This document shows, in pieces, positions 27,439-36,792 of a stretch of 64,000 nucleotides of DNA. The stretch covers positions 1,010,245-1,074,244 of the forward strand of contig NZ_LT984884.1 in NCBI RefSeq assembly GCF_900258515.1, written 5' to 3'. This DNA comes from Lentibacillus sp. Marseille-P4043 (GTDB lineage Bacteria; Bacillota; Bacilli; Bacillales; Amphibacillaceae). The stretch's first letter is position 1; the number at the start of each line of letters is the position of its first letter. The position numbers and the translations under genes were made by a program. A model generated the notes under the pieces. That model was not told the DNA's origin and did not search any database. It saw nothing but the letters and a program-made list of their open reading frames with translations.

Positions 27439-27912
27439 ATGAATTTTAAATATGCTCGAACACCAAAATGGAAACGCGCAAGTGCTACTTCCATTATTAT
27501 TGCGATTATAAATTTGTTGCTGCTTCTGCTCAATGCTTATATGAACGGCGGATTAAGTGCACTTGTAATTATTGTTAATGCCTCGCTGGCAGGTGTAGGT
27601 GTCATAATGGGTATTTATTATCTTAATATGCCGCACAAAGATTATATTCGTACCGATAAACAACTCATTTCCATTCATAGAGGCCCAGTAATACCAAGAA
27701 AGGAGATTAAATTCCGTGACATTCAAAGGGTGATCGTGATTCGTCCAATCATTGAACTACACATGAAGAATCAAAAAGCCCATCAGTTTAACTTAGATTG
27801 GCTAACAACAGATGACTTAAATGAAATCAAGAAAATCCTCAAAAAAAAGACAGCTGAAGTTTCAGATCGGTGGGACATGGGGACAGGTCCCTTGTCCCGG
27901 AGAAGAATGTGA
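27439..27912 (+). CDS. Membrane protein with PH-like domain; C-terminus encoded by a REP palindrome
   Basis: A 157-residue protein with two hydrophobic segments (about residues 14-33 and 41-60). A soluble region (IRTDKQLISIHRGPVIPRKE) follows, reading like a bacterial PH domain. The final about 15 residues (DRWDMGTGPLSRRRM) are translated from the left arm of the palindrome at 27870, so the native end of the gene has probably been replaced. ATG 27439 follows AAAGGGTG. Confidence 0.65.
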   Translation: MNFKYARTPKWKRASATSIIIAIINLLLLLLNAYMNGGLSALVIIVNASLAGVGVIMGIYYLNMPHKDYIRTDKQLISIHRGPVIPRKEIKFRDIQRVIVIRPIIELHMKNQKAHQFNLDWLTTDDLNEIKKILKKKTAEVSDRWDMGTGPLSRRRM

Positions 27913-27972
27913 TAGGGTCAAGGGTTACAGCCGTGAAACAACTGGGACAACAAACCTGTCCCCATGTCCCGT
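27870..27972. repeat. REP-like palindrome copy 2
   Basis: GTGGGACATGGGGACAGG at the left and CCTGTCCCCATGTCCC at the right form the arms; inner TTGTCCC/GGGACAA pairs extend the stem. The left arm overlaps the end of the preceding CDS. Confidence 0.9.
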
Positions 27973-28052
27973 ACGGTTTTTTGAATTAGTTGTAAAGTAA
28001 ACTTGACGTAAAGGAACCTATACATTAAGATGGTATTAGGAAGGTGAACGGG

Positions 28053-28262
28053 TTGAAAAATAATATGATGGAATATAGAAGGAAATTTGATTATTCACAG
28101 GAAAGTTTAGCACAGCAACTAGGGGTATCTAGACAAACAATTATTTCCATTGAAAAAGGAAAGTACAATCCTTCACTACCTTTAGCGATGATCATTGCGG
28201 AGTTATTTCAAACGAATGTAGAGAGTATTTTCTTTTTAGAAGATAAGGATTACAAAAAGTGA
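28053..28262 (+). CDS. XRE-family regulator (YozG-like)
   Basis: A 69-residue helix-turn-helix protein, almost entirely the HTH: YSQESLAQQLGVSRQTIISI then EKGKYNPSLPLAMIIAELF. TTG 28053 is the start, with AGGAAGGTG at good spacing and the family start KNNM. It heads a three-gene operon with two small membrane proteins, a common arrangement in which the regulator controls its own operon. Confidence 0.85.
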   Translation: MKNNMMEYRRKFDYSQESLAQQLGVSRQTIISIEKGKYNPSLPLAMIIAELFQTNVESIFFLEDKDYKK

Positions 28263-28275
28263 GGGGGCTTTCGTT

Positions 28276-28659
28276 TTGAGTAAGGATTATTCACCAAAAG
28301 CTTTTATCGTGGTTGGCTGTCTGTTTCTTTGCATGACTATTTTTATGTTCGTTGTAGGATTCATGGCAAATTCAGCACCGCCAGCACAGACATATAACCT
28401 GATTGCCTTAACCATCATGTCTTTTTCGATGAGTTACCTTTATCCGCAATTCAAGCAAAATGATGAACGCATGAAGCTGATCAGATATAAGGGGCTGACT
28501 TATTCATTTTTCGCGCTTGTCGTATATTATATTGTGCTATCCGGTATTATTCAGTTTAATATTGTATCTTTATCCGCGATGGAAGTGCTTAATATTCTGG
28601 CAGCACTCATGATTAGTACTGTATTTATTTCCATGGTCATTTTGGCAAAGCGAAATTGA
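28276..28659 (+). CDS. Small membrane protein, four segments
   Basis: A 127-residue protein with four hydrophobic helices and a short charged loop (PQFKQNDERMKLIRYKG) in the middle. It lies 13 nt after the XRE gene and starts at TTG 28276. The family (possibly DUF2178-like) is not certain and function is unknown. Confidence 0.65.
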   Translation: MSKDYSPKAFIVVGCLFLCMTIFMFVVGFMANSAPPAQTYNLIALTIMSFSMSYLYPQFKQNDERMKLIRYKGLTYSFFALVVYYIVLSGIIQFNIVSLSAMEVLNILAALMISTVFISMVILAKRN

Positions 28660-28678
28660 TTTTGCGGAGGTGTTTCTT

Positions 28679-28855
28679 GTGTCGCAATTATTTTTTCCAG
28701 TCTGTATAGTTATCGGGATACTATTTTTTTATTTTCTTTTGCGCAATGATTATGACGAAAATAAAAGCTTAACGAAGAAGGGCTTCGTTAAGCTACTTTT
28801 GGGAATGGGGATTATTTTTGTAGCGGTTTTCATTTTTGTTTCTTTTACAGGGTAG
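28679..28855 (+). CDS. Small two-helix membrane protein
   Basis: A 58-residue protein with two hydrophobic helices separated by RNDYDENKSLTKKGF. GTG 28679 has GGAGGTG six nt upstream. It is the third gene of the XRE operon; the minisatellite array begins 6 nt after its stop. Confidence 0.6.
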   Translation: MSQLFFPVCIVIGILFFYFLLRNDYDENKSLTKKGFVKLLLGMGIIFVAVFIFVSFTG

Positions 28856-28861
28856 GAGTTG

Positions 28862-29118
28862 CTGGACAAACAAGGAAAGTCGCCGGACGAATGCGGAAAG
28901 TCGCCGGACAAATGGGAAAAGTCGCCGGACGAATGCGGAAAGTCGCCGGACGAACGTGGAAAGTCGCCGGACGAATGCGGAAAGTCGCCGAACGAATGCG
29001 GAAAGTCGCCGGACAAATGGGAAAAGTCGCCGGACGAATGCGGAAAGTCGCCGGACGAATGCGGAAAGTCGCCGAACGAACGTGGAAAGTCGCCGGAGAA
29101 ACAAGAGAAGCCGGCGAT
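28862..29118. repeat. Minisatellite array C: twelve 21-bp units
   Basis: Units of the form AAAGTCGCCGGACGAATGCGG, with variants ACAAATGGGA, ACGAACGTGG and AACGAATGCGG. Because 21 is a multiple of three, one frame repeats the heptapeptide KSPDECG. It begins just after an operon and ends before convergent terminators. The CGAATGCGGAAA part matches the 41-bp unit at 5.2 kb. Confidence 0.95.
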
Positions 29119-29164
29119 CGTGCTTCAATCAGGTCGTCCTCCACTATAATTTTCAAAAATATAA

Positions 29165-29212
29165 ACCGGGTGGGAAATCGCATTAGGTGAAATGCGATTT
29201 TCTGCCCGGTTG
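29165..29212 (-). terminator. Strong hairpin downstream of the amidase gene
   Basis: CCGGGTGGGAAATCGCATT pairs with AATGCGATTTTCTGCCCGG; on the minus strand it runs into TTTATATTTTT. A second A/T-rich hairpin (AGAGAAAAAA/TTTTTTCTCT) spans the stop codon at 29220-29254. Confidence 0.7.
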
Positions 29213-29241
29213 CCGCTGGTAGAGAAAAAATTATTTAAATA

Positions 29242-30042
29242 CTATTTTTTCTCTTCTGCAATAAAAGCATCCTTTATTCCTGCGTCAATCACTTTACGCA
29301 AACGGGCCTCCGCATTTTTTCTATCCGCAAAGGCTCCTGACTGAACCCGATACCATTGCTCGCCAGAAATTTTAATGGAATCTACAAAGGCTTCAATACC
29401 TTTACTACTTAGAAAATCTACCCGTTCTTTTGCATTATCTTTTGCCTTGAAAGAGCCGGCGATCACTCGATAAATCGTTCCGGAGTCATTTTTTTTTCGC
29501 TGAAGATTAAATGCCTTCGCAAGTCCATTTACGTGTCCTCGTGCTACTTGTTTTCGCCATGAGGATTTTTTCATTAAAGCTGCGTCATGGCTATTATCAA
29601 TAAATCCATTTTCGGTTAATAGGGCTGGCATTGACGATTCGCGTAGCACATGGAAGTTCGCCTTTTTCTGACCACGATTGTTCAATTCATTTAATTTGTT
29701 CACTTCAGCATGTAGGATATCTTGATATTTTGCGGTTTTAGATGAACTTGATAAACTGCTGTGAATGTAATCTTCATAACCTTGGGCAGAGCCATTAAAG
29801 GAATTACAATGAATGGATAAGAAATAGTCGGCACCCCAAGCATTTGCCTCGTTTGTTCGTTGTGCTAGACTTTTACTTTTATCATCCATACGGCTCATTT
29901 TTACGTCAACATTTTGATATTCACTCGTTAAAATAGTACGTATGTCAAGCGCGATGTCAAGCGTGATATTTTTCTCATTTAATCCATTTCCCTGTGCACC
30001 CGGATCTGATCCACCATGTCCAGGGTCTAAATATAGTTTCAT
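29242..30042 (-). CDS. N-acetylmuramoyl-L-alanine amidase with SPOR domain, CwlC-like
   Basis: A 266-residue cell wall hydrolase. The Amidase_3 domain (residues 1-about 178) has the zinc ligands in LDPGHGG, GLNEKN, LSIHCNS and the catalytic Glu in LLTENGFI. The C-terminal SPOR domain (about 190-262) has two IYRVIAGSF/WYRVQSGAF strands. No signal peptide is present, as in B. subtilis CwlC, which lyses the mother cell. ATG 30042 follows GGAGG. Confidence 0.88.
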   Translation of the reverse strand: MKLYLDPGHGGSDPGAQGNGLNEKNITLDIALDIRTILTSEYQNVDVKMSRMDDKSKSLAQRTNEANAWGADYFLSIHCNSFNGSAQGYEDYIHSSLSSSSKTAKYQDILHAEVNKLNELNNRGQKKANFHVLRESSMPALLTENGFIDNSHDAALMKKSSWRKQVARGHVNGLAKAFNLQRKKNDSGTIYRVIAGSFKAKDNAKERVDFLSSKGIEAFVDSIKISGEQWYRVQSGAFADRKNAEARLRKVIDAGIKDAFIAEEKK

Positions 30043-30309
30043 CAAATGTATCCTCCATTCTCTTAAAAATTTATTGCATTAATAGTGTATGGTTCGTCAT
30101 AAAAATCAATTGGACAAACGTCTTTTCACCAATAAAATTCCATCCCTGCCACCGCCTTTTTCGATATTTAATAGACAAATGGACCGTATCCTATCATTAC
30201 AATCGAATTGAAATAGGATTTGGTGGCATGAAAACAGTTTGAGCGGCTTTTATAAATGTGCTAGTATAATAGCTTGTTGATAATCAAATTATTAAAAAAG
30301 GGGTCTATC

Positions 30310-32238
30310 ATGTCCAAACAGCAATCCATTCCATTTACGATAGATAAAACAGATAACTTTTTTGACCGTCTCGGAGATTATATTGGGGACGTGTTTTATG
30401 ATATTTTACCGGAACAAGGGTATGAATTACGTGACGAACAAATTTATATGGCTTTTCAATTAGAACAGGCCTTTAAAAATAAACGTACAATCTTTGCGGA
30501 GGCAGGTGTAGGAACGGGGAAGACATTTGTTTATCTGCTATACGCTATTTGTTATGCGCGGTACAAGGGGAAACCCGCCATTATTTCATGTGCAGATGAG
30601 ACGTTAATTGAGCAACTTGTGAAAAAGAGCGGTGATATCGAAAAGCTAGAGGAGGCTTTGGGTCTTGATGTTGATGTCAGATTGGCAAAGGCCAGGGAAA
30701 ACTATGTCTGCATTAGAAAACTGGACTCGATCGTTAATCAGACAGATGATGAGGATATTTTGCGGGTACATGATGAGATTCCAGATTTTGTGCTTGATAC
30801 AAGCGCCACGATGAAAACATTTGAGCGCTATGGTGACCGGAAAGAGTATCCATGGGTATCAGATGAAACATGGGATAAAATTGCCTGGGACCCGTTGCAG
30901 CAATGTTCAACTTGTGAGTGGCGTCATCGCAGTGGACAAACATTAAACAGGGATTATTACCGGCATGCGACAGACATCATTATTTGTTCACATGATTTTT
31001 ATATGGAACATGTCTGGACAAAGGAATCACGCAAACGAGAAGGTCAATTGCCGTTGCTGCCGGATGCAAGCTGTGTTGTTTTTGATGAAGGGCATTTGCT
31101 GGAATTTGCTGCACAAAAAGGCTTAACATATCGGTTTAATTTTGAAGCATTGTCGAGTGTACTGACAGGTTATATGGGGCAAGATGTGCGCGAGGAGTCA
31201 CTTCGTTTAGTGGAAGATATTTTAACTGTAAATGATGAATGGTTTAAATTGCTTGTAGATGGAGCGATGGTGGTAGAGGGATCGAACCGCTTGGAAATTA
31301 ATCTTACAAAGGCAATGCACGAAATGGCGCAGAACTTATATGAAAAGGTGCAGCAATTACTGGAGCAATTAGTCTTTGATGCAGAGCTCTTTACGATGGA
31401 TGACTACCACACGAAAATCATCGAGGAGTATTTAGAGTATTTTTCATATGGTTTGTCTATTTTACTTAAGAACGATGAAGGTATTTATTGGTTGGAGGAG
31501 AGCGGAGGGACGACGACCTTCGTGATTATGCCACGTTTAGTAGAAGATGTTTTGCGAAAAGAGGTATTCTCACAAAATATCCCGTTTGTCTTTTCATCGG
31601 CTACATTATCACAGGATGGAGATTTTTCTTATTTAGCGGATAGTTTGGGGATTGAGGAGTTTGACTTTTTTTCAGTTGCCTCCCCATTTGATTATGAAGG
31701 ACAAATGAAAATAAATGGCCATATTGAAAGGGAAAAACAAGCCAAGTGGAAGTCCATCGGTGAGCAATTGACACAAAATGAAGGCAAATCATTGGTGCTG
31801 TTTGCATCACTACATGAGATGAACCAGTTTCGACGATGGGCGAAGAAGCAAGCATGGCCTTTTAAATTGCTTTACGAAGGGGATCGGGAAATTAGTGAGA
31901 CGGTAAAGGGATTTCAAATAGATGAAACGGCTGTGCTATGTGCGTACCATCTGTGGGAAGGATTAGATGTACCTGGAGATGCGTTAACACAAGTGATCAT
32001 TGCCTCACTTCCTTTTCCACCAAAAGATCCTGTCTTTCAAGCAAAACGGAAACGCTCAACACATCCAGAAATAGAAGTTGATGCACCATACATGTTGCTT
32101 CGCTTACGTCAAGGAGTTGGACGTTTAATTCGAACAAGTGAAGATGCTGGGAGGATTCATATTTGGATGACAGCATATGAAAAAATGTTGTACCAAAGTA
32201 GATTAGCGAACGTTTTACCAGTTGAAATAGAATGGTAA
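30310..32238 (+). CDS. DinG/YpvA-family ATP-dependent helicase
   Basis: A 642-residue XPD/DinG-type superfamily 2 helicase. Walker A is AGVGTGKTF, the Walker B box is VVFDEGHLLEF, and the C-terminal motif VI is LRQGVGRLIRTSED. Four Cys (YVCIRK, QCSTCEW, IIICSHD) are spaced like the iron-sulphur cluster of XPD/DinG enzymes. B. subtilis YpvA is the likely counterpart. It should unwind DNA 5' to 3', perhaps at R-loops or damaged forks. ATG 30310 follows AAAGGGG; the longer frame is rejected. Confidence 0.87.
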   Translation: MSKQQSIPFTIDKTDNFFDRLGDYIGDVFYDILPEQGYELRDEQIYMAFQLEQAFKNKRTIFAEAGVGTGKTFVYLLYAICYARYKGKPAIISCADETLIEQLVKKSGDIEKLEEALGLDVDVRLAKARENYVCIRKLDSIVNQTDDEDILRVHDEIPDFVLDTSATMKTFERYGDRKEYPWVSDETWDKIAWDPLQQCSTCEWRHRSGQTLNRDYYRHATDIIICSHDFYMEHVWTKESRKREGQLPLLPDASCVVFDEGHLLEFAAQKGLTYRFNFEALSSVLTGYMGQDVREESLRLVEDILTVNDEWFKLLVDGAMVVEGSNRLEINLTKAMHEMAQNLYEKVQQLLEQLVFDAELFTMDDYHTKIIEEYLEYFSYGLSILLKNDEGIYWLEESGGTTTFVIMPRLVEDVLRKEVFSQNIPFVFSSATLSQDGDFSYLADSLGIEEFDFFSVASPFDYEGQMKINGHIEREKQAKWKSIGEQLTQNEGKSLVLFASLHEMNQFRRWAKKQAWPFKLLYEGDREISETVKGFQIDETAVLCAYHLWEGLDVPGDALTQVIIASLPFPPKDPVFQAKRKRSTHPEIEVDAPYMLLRLRQGVGRLIRTSEDAGRIHIWMTAYEKMLYQSRLANVLPVEIEW

Positions 32239-32248
32239 TATTTTATAA

Positions 32249-32281
32249 GAGGTAACGATGGAGAATTCGTTACCTCTTATC
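32249..32281. terminator. Bidirectional terminator, helicase / Nudix genes
   Basis: AAGAGGTAACG pairs with CGTTACCTCTT; A/T tracts lie on both sides. The hairpin includes the last codons of the Nudix gene. Confidence 0.75.
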
Positions 32282-32893
32282 CTCTATTAATGTCAAAAAA
32301 TGATTCAGTATTTTTGCCGTTAATCCCCAAATAACCTTGCCGTCATAGCTGTAAAAAAGTTCATCCATTTGCCGCGTCTGCCAGTTATAATTTTCCCCGC
32401 CAATAATCAAATCAAAAGGAAAATTTTCTTCAGGAATAACTTGAAAATTAACTTTATATTTTTGGGGTCTTGTTTGAAGGAGATAGGACAGTGGTACAGT
32501 AAAAACTTCTCCCACTTCAGATTCATTAGGTGTGATTTGTTCAGGGGTTGTGATCCTCCCCATGAATGGATAAATGATTCTACCAAAATCCGATACCATA
32601 TAATCGAGTGGAATAATGTCCGTTATATCCGTTTCGTTAATCCCCAATTCCTCGGTTGTCTCCCGAATGGCACAATGTTGAGGGTTCTTGTCCTCTTTAT
32701 CAATCTTTCCGCCTGGAAAACATATATCTCCCGGTTGGCTTCGTAAATTCATGGACCTAACTTCAAATAAAATGTGTGTTTCATCATTCTTTTCAATAAG
32801 AGGGAGCAGGACTGCATGTTTACGAAATTGCTCATAGCCAAGAATGGATGGTTGTCGATTTTTCAATTTTGACGTGATAGTAACTAGATTCAT
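32270..32893 (-). CDS. Nudix hydrolase, CoA pyrophosphatase type
   Basis: A 207-residue protein. The CoA-specific motif FEVRSMNLRSQPGDICFPGG (residues about 43-62) leads into the Nudix box GGKIDKED-NPQHCAIRETTEELG. These enzymes split CoA and its derivatives to phosphopantetheine and 3',5'-ADP. It is convergent with the helicase gene and stands alone. Confidence 0.85.
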   Translation of the reverse strand: MNLVTITSKLKNRQPSILGYEQFRKHAVLLPLIEKNDETHILFEVRSMNLRSQPGDICFPGGKIDKEDKNPQHCAIRETTEELGINETDITDIIPLDYMVSDFGRIIYPFMGRITTPEQITPNESEVGEVFTVPLSYLLQTRPQKYKVNFQVIPEENFPFDLIIGGENYNWQTRQMDELFYSYDGKVIWGLTAKILNHFLTLIEDKR

Positions 32894-33237
32894 TTTTTTA
32901 CCTCCAAATTGAAAATTAAGGCCCCTTTAGCATCGGTTGTTGCTTTTTGCGCCGCAGCCCAAATATCCTATAGCAACAGTCTTTAAGAAAATAGTCTTTG
33001 TAAAAGGCTCTTTTCGTAATGATTGTTGTTATTTAATTTCTTAGTTGATAGAAAATGCGTTGTAGTGAAAATTCTCTCTATCATGACACCTTCCCTCCGT
33101 TCTAATGATAGTTGAGTGCTTGAATTCCGCTCTGGCAGAATACTTCGCTGGTAGTAGTGTTTTGATTATAGAAAGGAGAAAACCATGGAATCAATGTTTC
33201 ACGGAGTTCCCCAATTCTGATTAGAAAGCTATTATAA

Positions 33238-33473
33238 GCTGCGGAAAAATGCGAGACTCCTTGAAAATACAGACCATTTTCTGCGTGCGATGTTACGCTG
33301 CCGAAGCATTCCCTGTCCTATGGGAAAAGGAACAGTCTGAAGACCCCGCAGGACAAGGAAGACTTCAGCGGTATACATCGCACGCAGAAAAAGTGGTTTC
33401 CTTTTTCAAGTAAGTGGTTCTCTTCCGAGGAGGCTGAAGCGTTCCCCATGGAAAGCGAGTATTTTTCCGCAGC
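33238..33473. repeat. Bacillaceae-type MITE-like element with a nested inverted repeat
   Basis: Outer ends are GCTGCGGAAAAAT and its exact complement. Inside, TTTTCTGCGTGCGATGT (33277-33293) pairs with its exact complement at 33375-33391, giving a second palindrome within the first. Internal words GAAGACCCCGCAGG and GAGGAGGCTGAAGCG recur in related elements. The surrounding 32894-33809 gap otherwise holds no gene; a 27-nt fragment of the same family lies at 33568-33595. Confidence 0.8.
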
Positions 33474-33704
33474 GTCGGATTAGCACCCATCCTATACAGG
33501 ACGAGAGGAAGTCATATTAAAGTTACGTCGCATTCTATATCCATAGTGTAAATAACAACAAGTGCCTTCGATGGGGCGAGTGATCGCAGGCCCAGTCTTT
33601 TGGAAAACAGCCTTTGTCAAACACTCAAAATTAGTGATGAATCTATTATACAAAAATATGAAAAGATAACCCAATAGAATGATATGAATAGGACTGCTAC
33701 AATA

Positions 33705-33718
33705 TGACAAATGTCATG
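33705..33718. promoter_or_regulatory. Candidate DesR operator upstream of des
   Basis: ATGACA-AA-TGTCAT is a perfect dyad about 90 nt before the des start, where DesR-P would be expected to activate. Assignment is inferred from position. Confidence 0.45.
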
Positions 33719-33809
33719 TCTGCTCCCTGACGTTTATGACTATTATCGCTCATGGTTGATCTTTAAAATAAAATGAAGAACAAGTCTCGAAATAATTTGG
33801 GGGTAAACG

Positions 33810-34862
33810 ATGAGTAAACAAAAACAAGTTCAATTAAGAAAAAATGTCGCACCCTATGAAAAGTCAGATATGAAAATAAGTATTATGCAGATTATCAATA
33901 CGATATTGCCGTTTTTCTTACTTTGGTACCTAGCATATCAAAGTTTGTCTGTTTCTGTTTGGCTAACGCTTGCACTTTCTATTGTTGCATCCGGGTTTGT
34001 TATCCGAATTTTTATTATCTTCCATGATTGCGCACACCAATCTTTTTTTAAAAATAAAAAGGCGAATCGGATTCTTGGTACAATTACTGGAATCATTACC
34101 CTGTTTGCCTATGAAAAATGGAAACGCAGTCATGCGATCCATCATGCAACAAGCAGTAACTTAGATAAACGTGGAACTGGAGATGTCTGGGTCATGACGG
34201 TTGATGAATACGTGTCTGCCACGTTTTGGGGTAGACTAGCTTACCGTCTATACCGTAATCCAATTATACTATTTGGCCTTGGTCCGCTTTACCTTTTCTT
34301 GTTATCTAATCGTTTTAACCGAAAAGGGGCTAGACGGAAGGAACGACTGAACACGTATTTGATTAACTTCGCGATTGTTGTTATCTATGCTCTCTTGATT
34401 TGGGCAATTGGCTGGCAAGCATTTCTGATAATTCAACTGCCAATTCTGTTTATTTCAGGATCGCTCGGCATCTGGTTGTTTTATGTACAACACCAATTTG
34501 AGGATTCCTACTTTGAAAATGAGGATGAATGGGATTATGTAAAAGCCGCGGTCGATGGGAGTTCCTATTACAAGCTTCCGAAAGTAATGCAATGGATGAC
34601 CGGCAGTATTGGGTTTCATCATGTACACCATTTAAGTCCGAGAGTACCTAATTATAACTTGGAAAAGGCCCATGAATCTACACCACCACTACAACAAGCA
34701 ACGACCATAACCTTTGCTTCCAGTTTAAAATCGATACGGTTTCGGTTGTATGACGAAGCAACAAGGTCATTTGTCAGTTTTAAAGAGGTTAAAGATCTAC
34801 TGCGAAAAGGAAGACCTAGCGTACAAATGAACACGAGAAGTACAAGTGTGCAAGAAAAATAA
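33810..34862 (+). CDS. des: Acyl-lipid fatty acid desaturase
   Basis: A 350-residue integral membrane desaturase. The three histidine boxes HDCAHQSF, HAIHHATS and HHVHHL are intact, and four or more hydrophobic helices frame them. In B. subtilis, Des adds a delta-5 double bond to membrane phospholipid acyl chains after cold shock. It is followed by desK and desR in the same order as in B. subtilis, so thermosensory control by that pair is expected. GGGGG precedes the ATG. Confidence 0.93.
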   Translation: MSKQKQVQLRKNVAPYEKSDMKISIMQIINTILPFFLLWYLAYQSLSVSVWLTLALSIVASGFVIRIFIIFHDCAHQSFFKNKKANRILGTITGIITLFAYEKWKRSHAIHHATSSNLDKRGTGDVWVMTVDEYVSATFWGRLAYRLYRNPIILFGLGPLYLFLLSNRFNRKGARRKERLNTYLINFAIVVIYALLIWAIGWQAFLIIQLPILFISGSLGIWLFYVQHQFEDSYFENEDEWDYVKAAVDGSSYYKLPKVMQWMTGSIGFHHVHHLSPRVPNYNLEKAHESTPPLQQATTITFASSLKSIRFRLYDEATRSFVSFKEVKDLLRKGRPSVQMNTRSTSVQEK

Positions 34863-34879
34863 CTCGAGATGATGTGCGA

Positions 34880-34918
34880 ACCCTTCCATTGGTGTATGGG
34901 AGGGTTATCTTTTTTGCT
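34880..34918 (+). terminator. Terminator or attenuator between des and desK
   Basis: AACCCTTCCAT pairs with ATGGGAGGGTT (one G-T pair), followed by ATCTTTTTT. It should separate the inducible des transcript from desKR. Confidence 0.8.
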
Positions 34919-34951
34919 ATACTTAAAGAATAAGAAAGGGGAGGAAGATCT

Positions 34952-36070
34952 ATGCAGAAATGGTATCATATTATCCCGAAGAATACGGGGCTTAGTATCT
35001 ATGCGTGGATTATTTTTTGTATTCTGCCTTTCTATTTTATTTTTAAGTCATCAACAACATGGGGAATCATTTTTGGCATTTTGATGATTGCCCTTTTTTT
35101 CACTGCATATCGCCTGTCGTTTCTTTCGGAGGGATGGACTGCCTATTTGTCGGTAAGTATTGAAATGGCCATCAGTATGGTTATGACGATCTTTCTAGGC
35201 TATGTTTATTTTTCCTTATTTCTGGCATTCTATATCGGTAATATTCAACGAAAAGCTGGTTTTATCACGCTCTATGTTGTTCATCTTGTCACAACAATTG
35301 CTGCAGTTGGTATTGGTTTTTTTACACAAAACGATACATTTATCTTGCAACTGCCATTTATCGTAATTAGTGTAATTGGTGTAGTTCTCTTACCAATCAC
35401 TATCTATAATCGAAACAAGCGTGAAAAATTGGAAAATCAATTAAAAGATGCGAATAAAAAGCTTTCCCAACTAGTGGTTTTGGAGGAACGTCAGCGAATT
35501 GCGCGTGATCTGCATGATACATTGGGGCAAAAACTGTCACTCATTGGGTTGAAAAGTGATTTAGCCGGCAAATTAATTAATAAAAACCCTACCTCAGCTA
35601 AGAGTGAAATTGACGATGTCCATCAAACGGCAAGGACAGCACTGAAAGAAGTGCGTGAAATGGTATCGAATATGAAGGGTGCAAACTTGGAAGACGAAAT
35701 GGTTCGAATCAAGGAGATTTTAAAAGCCGCGCAAATCAAATTTCATACGGAAGGTAATCCAGATCTCAGCAAAGCCACGCCATTGGTTGAAAATGTGCTA
35801 AGCATGTGTTTGAAAGAGGCGATTACAAATGTTGTCAAACACAGTCAAGCTACCTATTGTGTTGTTACAATTAAGCAATCACCTAATGAACTGCTAATTA
35901 TTGTGCAAGATGATGGGGTTGGTATCCCAGAAAAAGTAGATTCGTTCCATGAAAATGGACTCAAGGGGATGAAAGAGCGTTTGGATTTTGTAAATGGGAG
36001 TTTGGATATTGCGTCAGAAAATGGAACGACGTTGACGATACGAGTGCCAAATGTGATTCAACAAACGTAA
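34952..36070 (+). CDS. desK: Membrane fluidity sensor histidine kinase DesK
   Basis: A 372-residue kinase. Residues 1-about 155 contain four or five hydrophobic segments that sense bilayer thickness; a helical linker (RNKREKLENQLKDANKKLSQ) leads to ERQRIARDLHDTLGQKLS with the phosphorylated His of the HisKA_3 family. The ATPase domain has N-box KEAITNVVKH, G1 DDGVGIP and G2 NGLKGMKER. GGGGAGG precedes the ATG. Confidence 0.93.
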   Translation: MQKWYHIIPKNTGLSIYAWIIFCILPFYFIFKSSTTWGIIFGILMIALFFTAYRLSFLSEGWTAYLSVSIEMAISMVMTIFLGYVYFSLFLAFYIGNIQRKAGFITLYVVHLVTTIAAVGIGFFTQNDTFILQLPFIVISVIGVVLLPITIYNRNKREKLENQLKDANKKLSQLVVLEERQRIARDLHDTLGQKLSLIGLKSDLAGKLINKNPTSAKSEIDDVHQTARTALKEVREMVSNMKGANLEDEMVRIKEILKAAQIKFHTEGNPDLSKATPLVENVLSMCLKEAITNVVKHSQATYCVVTIKQSPNELLIIVQDDGVGIPEKVDSFHENGLKGMKERLDFVNGSLDIASENGTTLTIRVPNVIQQT

Positions 36071-36084
36071 ACGGGGGGATTGTC

Positions 36085-36684
36085 GTGATTCGAATTGTTA
36101 TTGCTGAAGATCAACGAATGCTGTTAGGAGCACTTGGATCATTGCTTGATTTGGAAGAGGATATGGAGATTATTGGTAAAGCGCGGAATGGGGAAGAAGC
36201 ATTGACTTTGGTGAAGCGGCACAAGCCAGAAATTTGCATAATGGATATTGAAATGCCATTGAAAAGTGGCCTTGAAGCCGCAGAGGAATTGAAAGATGAT
36301 CCTTGTAAAGTGATTATTTTAACTACCTTTGCCCGATCAGGATATTTCGAACGTGCACGCAAGGCCGAGATTAATGGCTATTTATTAAAGGATAGCCCGA
36401 GCGAGGAATTAGCAAACTCAATCCGAATTATTATGGACGGAAGACGGGTATACGCCCCGGAATTAGTTGATTTGGCATACAATAATGAAAATCCATTGAC
36501 TGAGCGGGAAGAACAGGTGATTAAACTAATTGCAGATGGTAAAACAACAAAAGAAATCGCAAAACAGTTATATCTTACTAATGGTACTGTCCGTAATTAT
36601 GTTTCCGTTATCCTCGACAAGCTGGAAGTGAGCAATCGAATTGAAGCTATTTCTCGTTTTAAGGAACAGGGCTGGTTGAAGTAA
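36085..36684 (+). CDS. desR: Response regulator DesR
   Basis: A 199-residue NarL/FixJ regulator. The receiver has acidic residues in IAEDQ and the phosphoacceptor Asp in CIMDIEMP (residue about 54), with conserved Thr (LTTFA) and Lys (LLKD). The LuxR-type HTH is LTEREEQVIKLIADGKTTKE. It starts at GTG 36085 after GGGGGG, 14 nt from the desK stop, and activates des when phosphorylated. Confidence 0.93.
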   Translation: MIRIVIAEDQRMLLGALGSLLDLEEDMEIIGKARNGEEALTLVKRHKPEICIMDIEMPLKSGLEAAEELKDDPCKVIILTTFARSGYFERARKAEINGYLLKDSPSEELANSIRIIMDGRRVYAPELVDLAYNNENPLTEREEQVIKLIADGKTTKEIAKQLYLTNGTVRNYVSVILDKLEVSNRIEAISRFKEQGWLK

Positions 36685-36792
36685 TTGCCTGTTTTCGCAT
36701 TGTTTGTTGCTCTCTGCCTCGCAATCAAGTAAACATTACAGGAGTCTGAAAGGGAATATTTAAATTAACGTTACAAAAAGTAATCTACTTAT

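Noticed and set aside
28750..29190. ORFs of about 90-116 codons across 28.8-29.2 kb
   Set aside because: All arise from the 21-bp array; no start signals.
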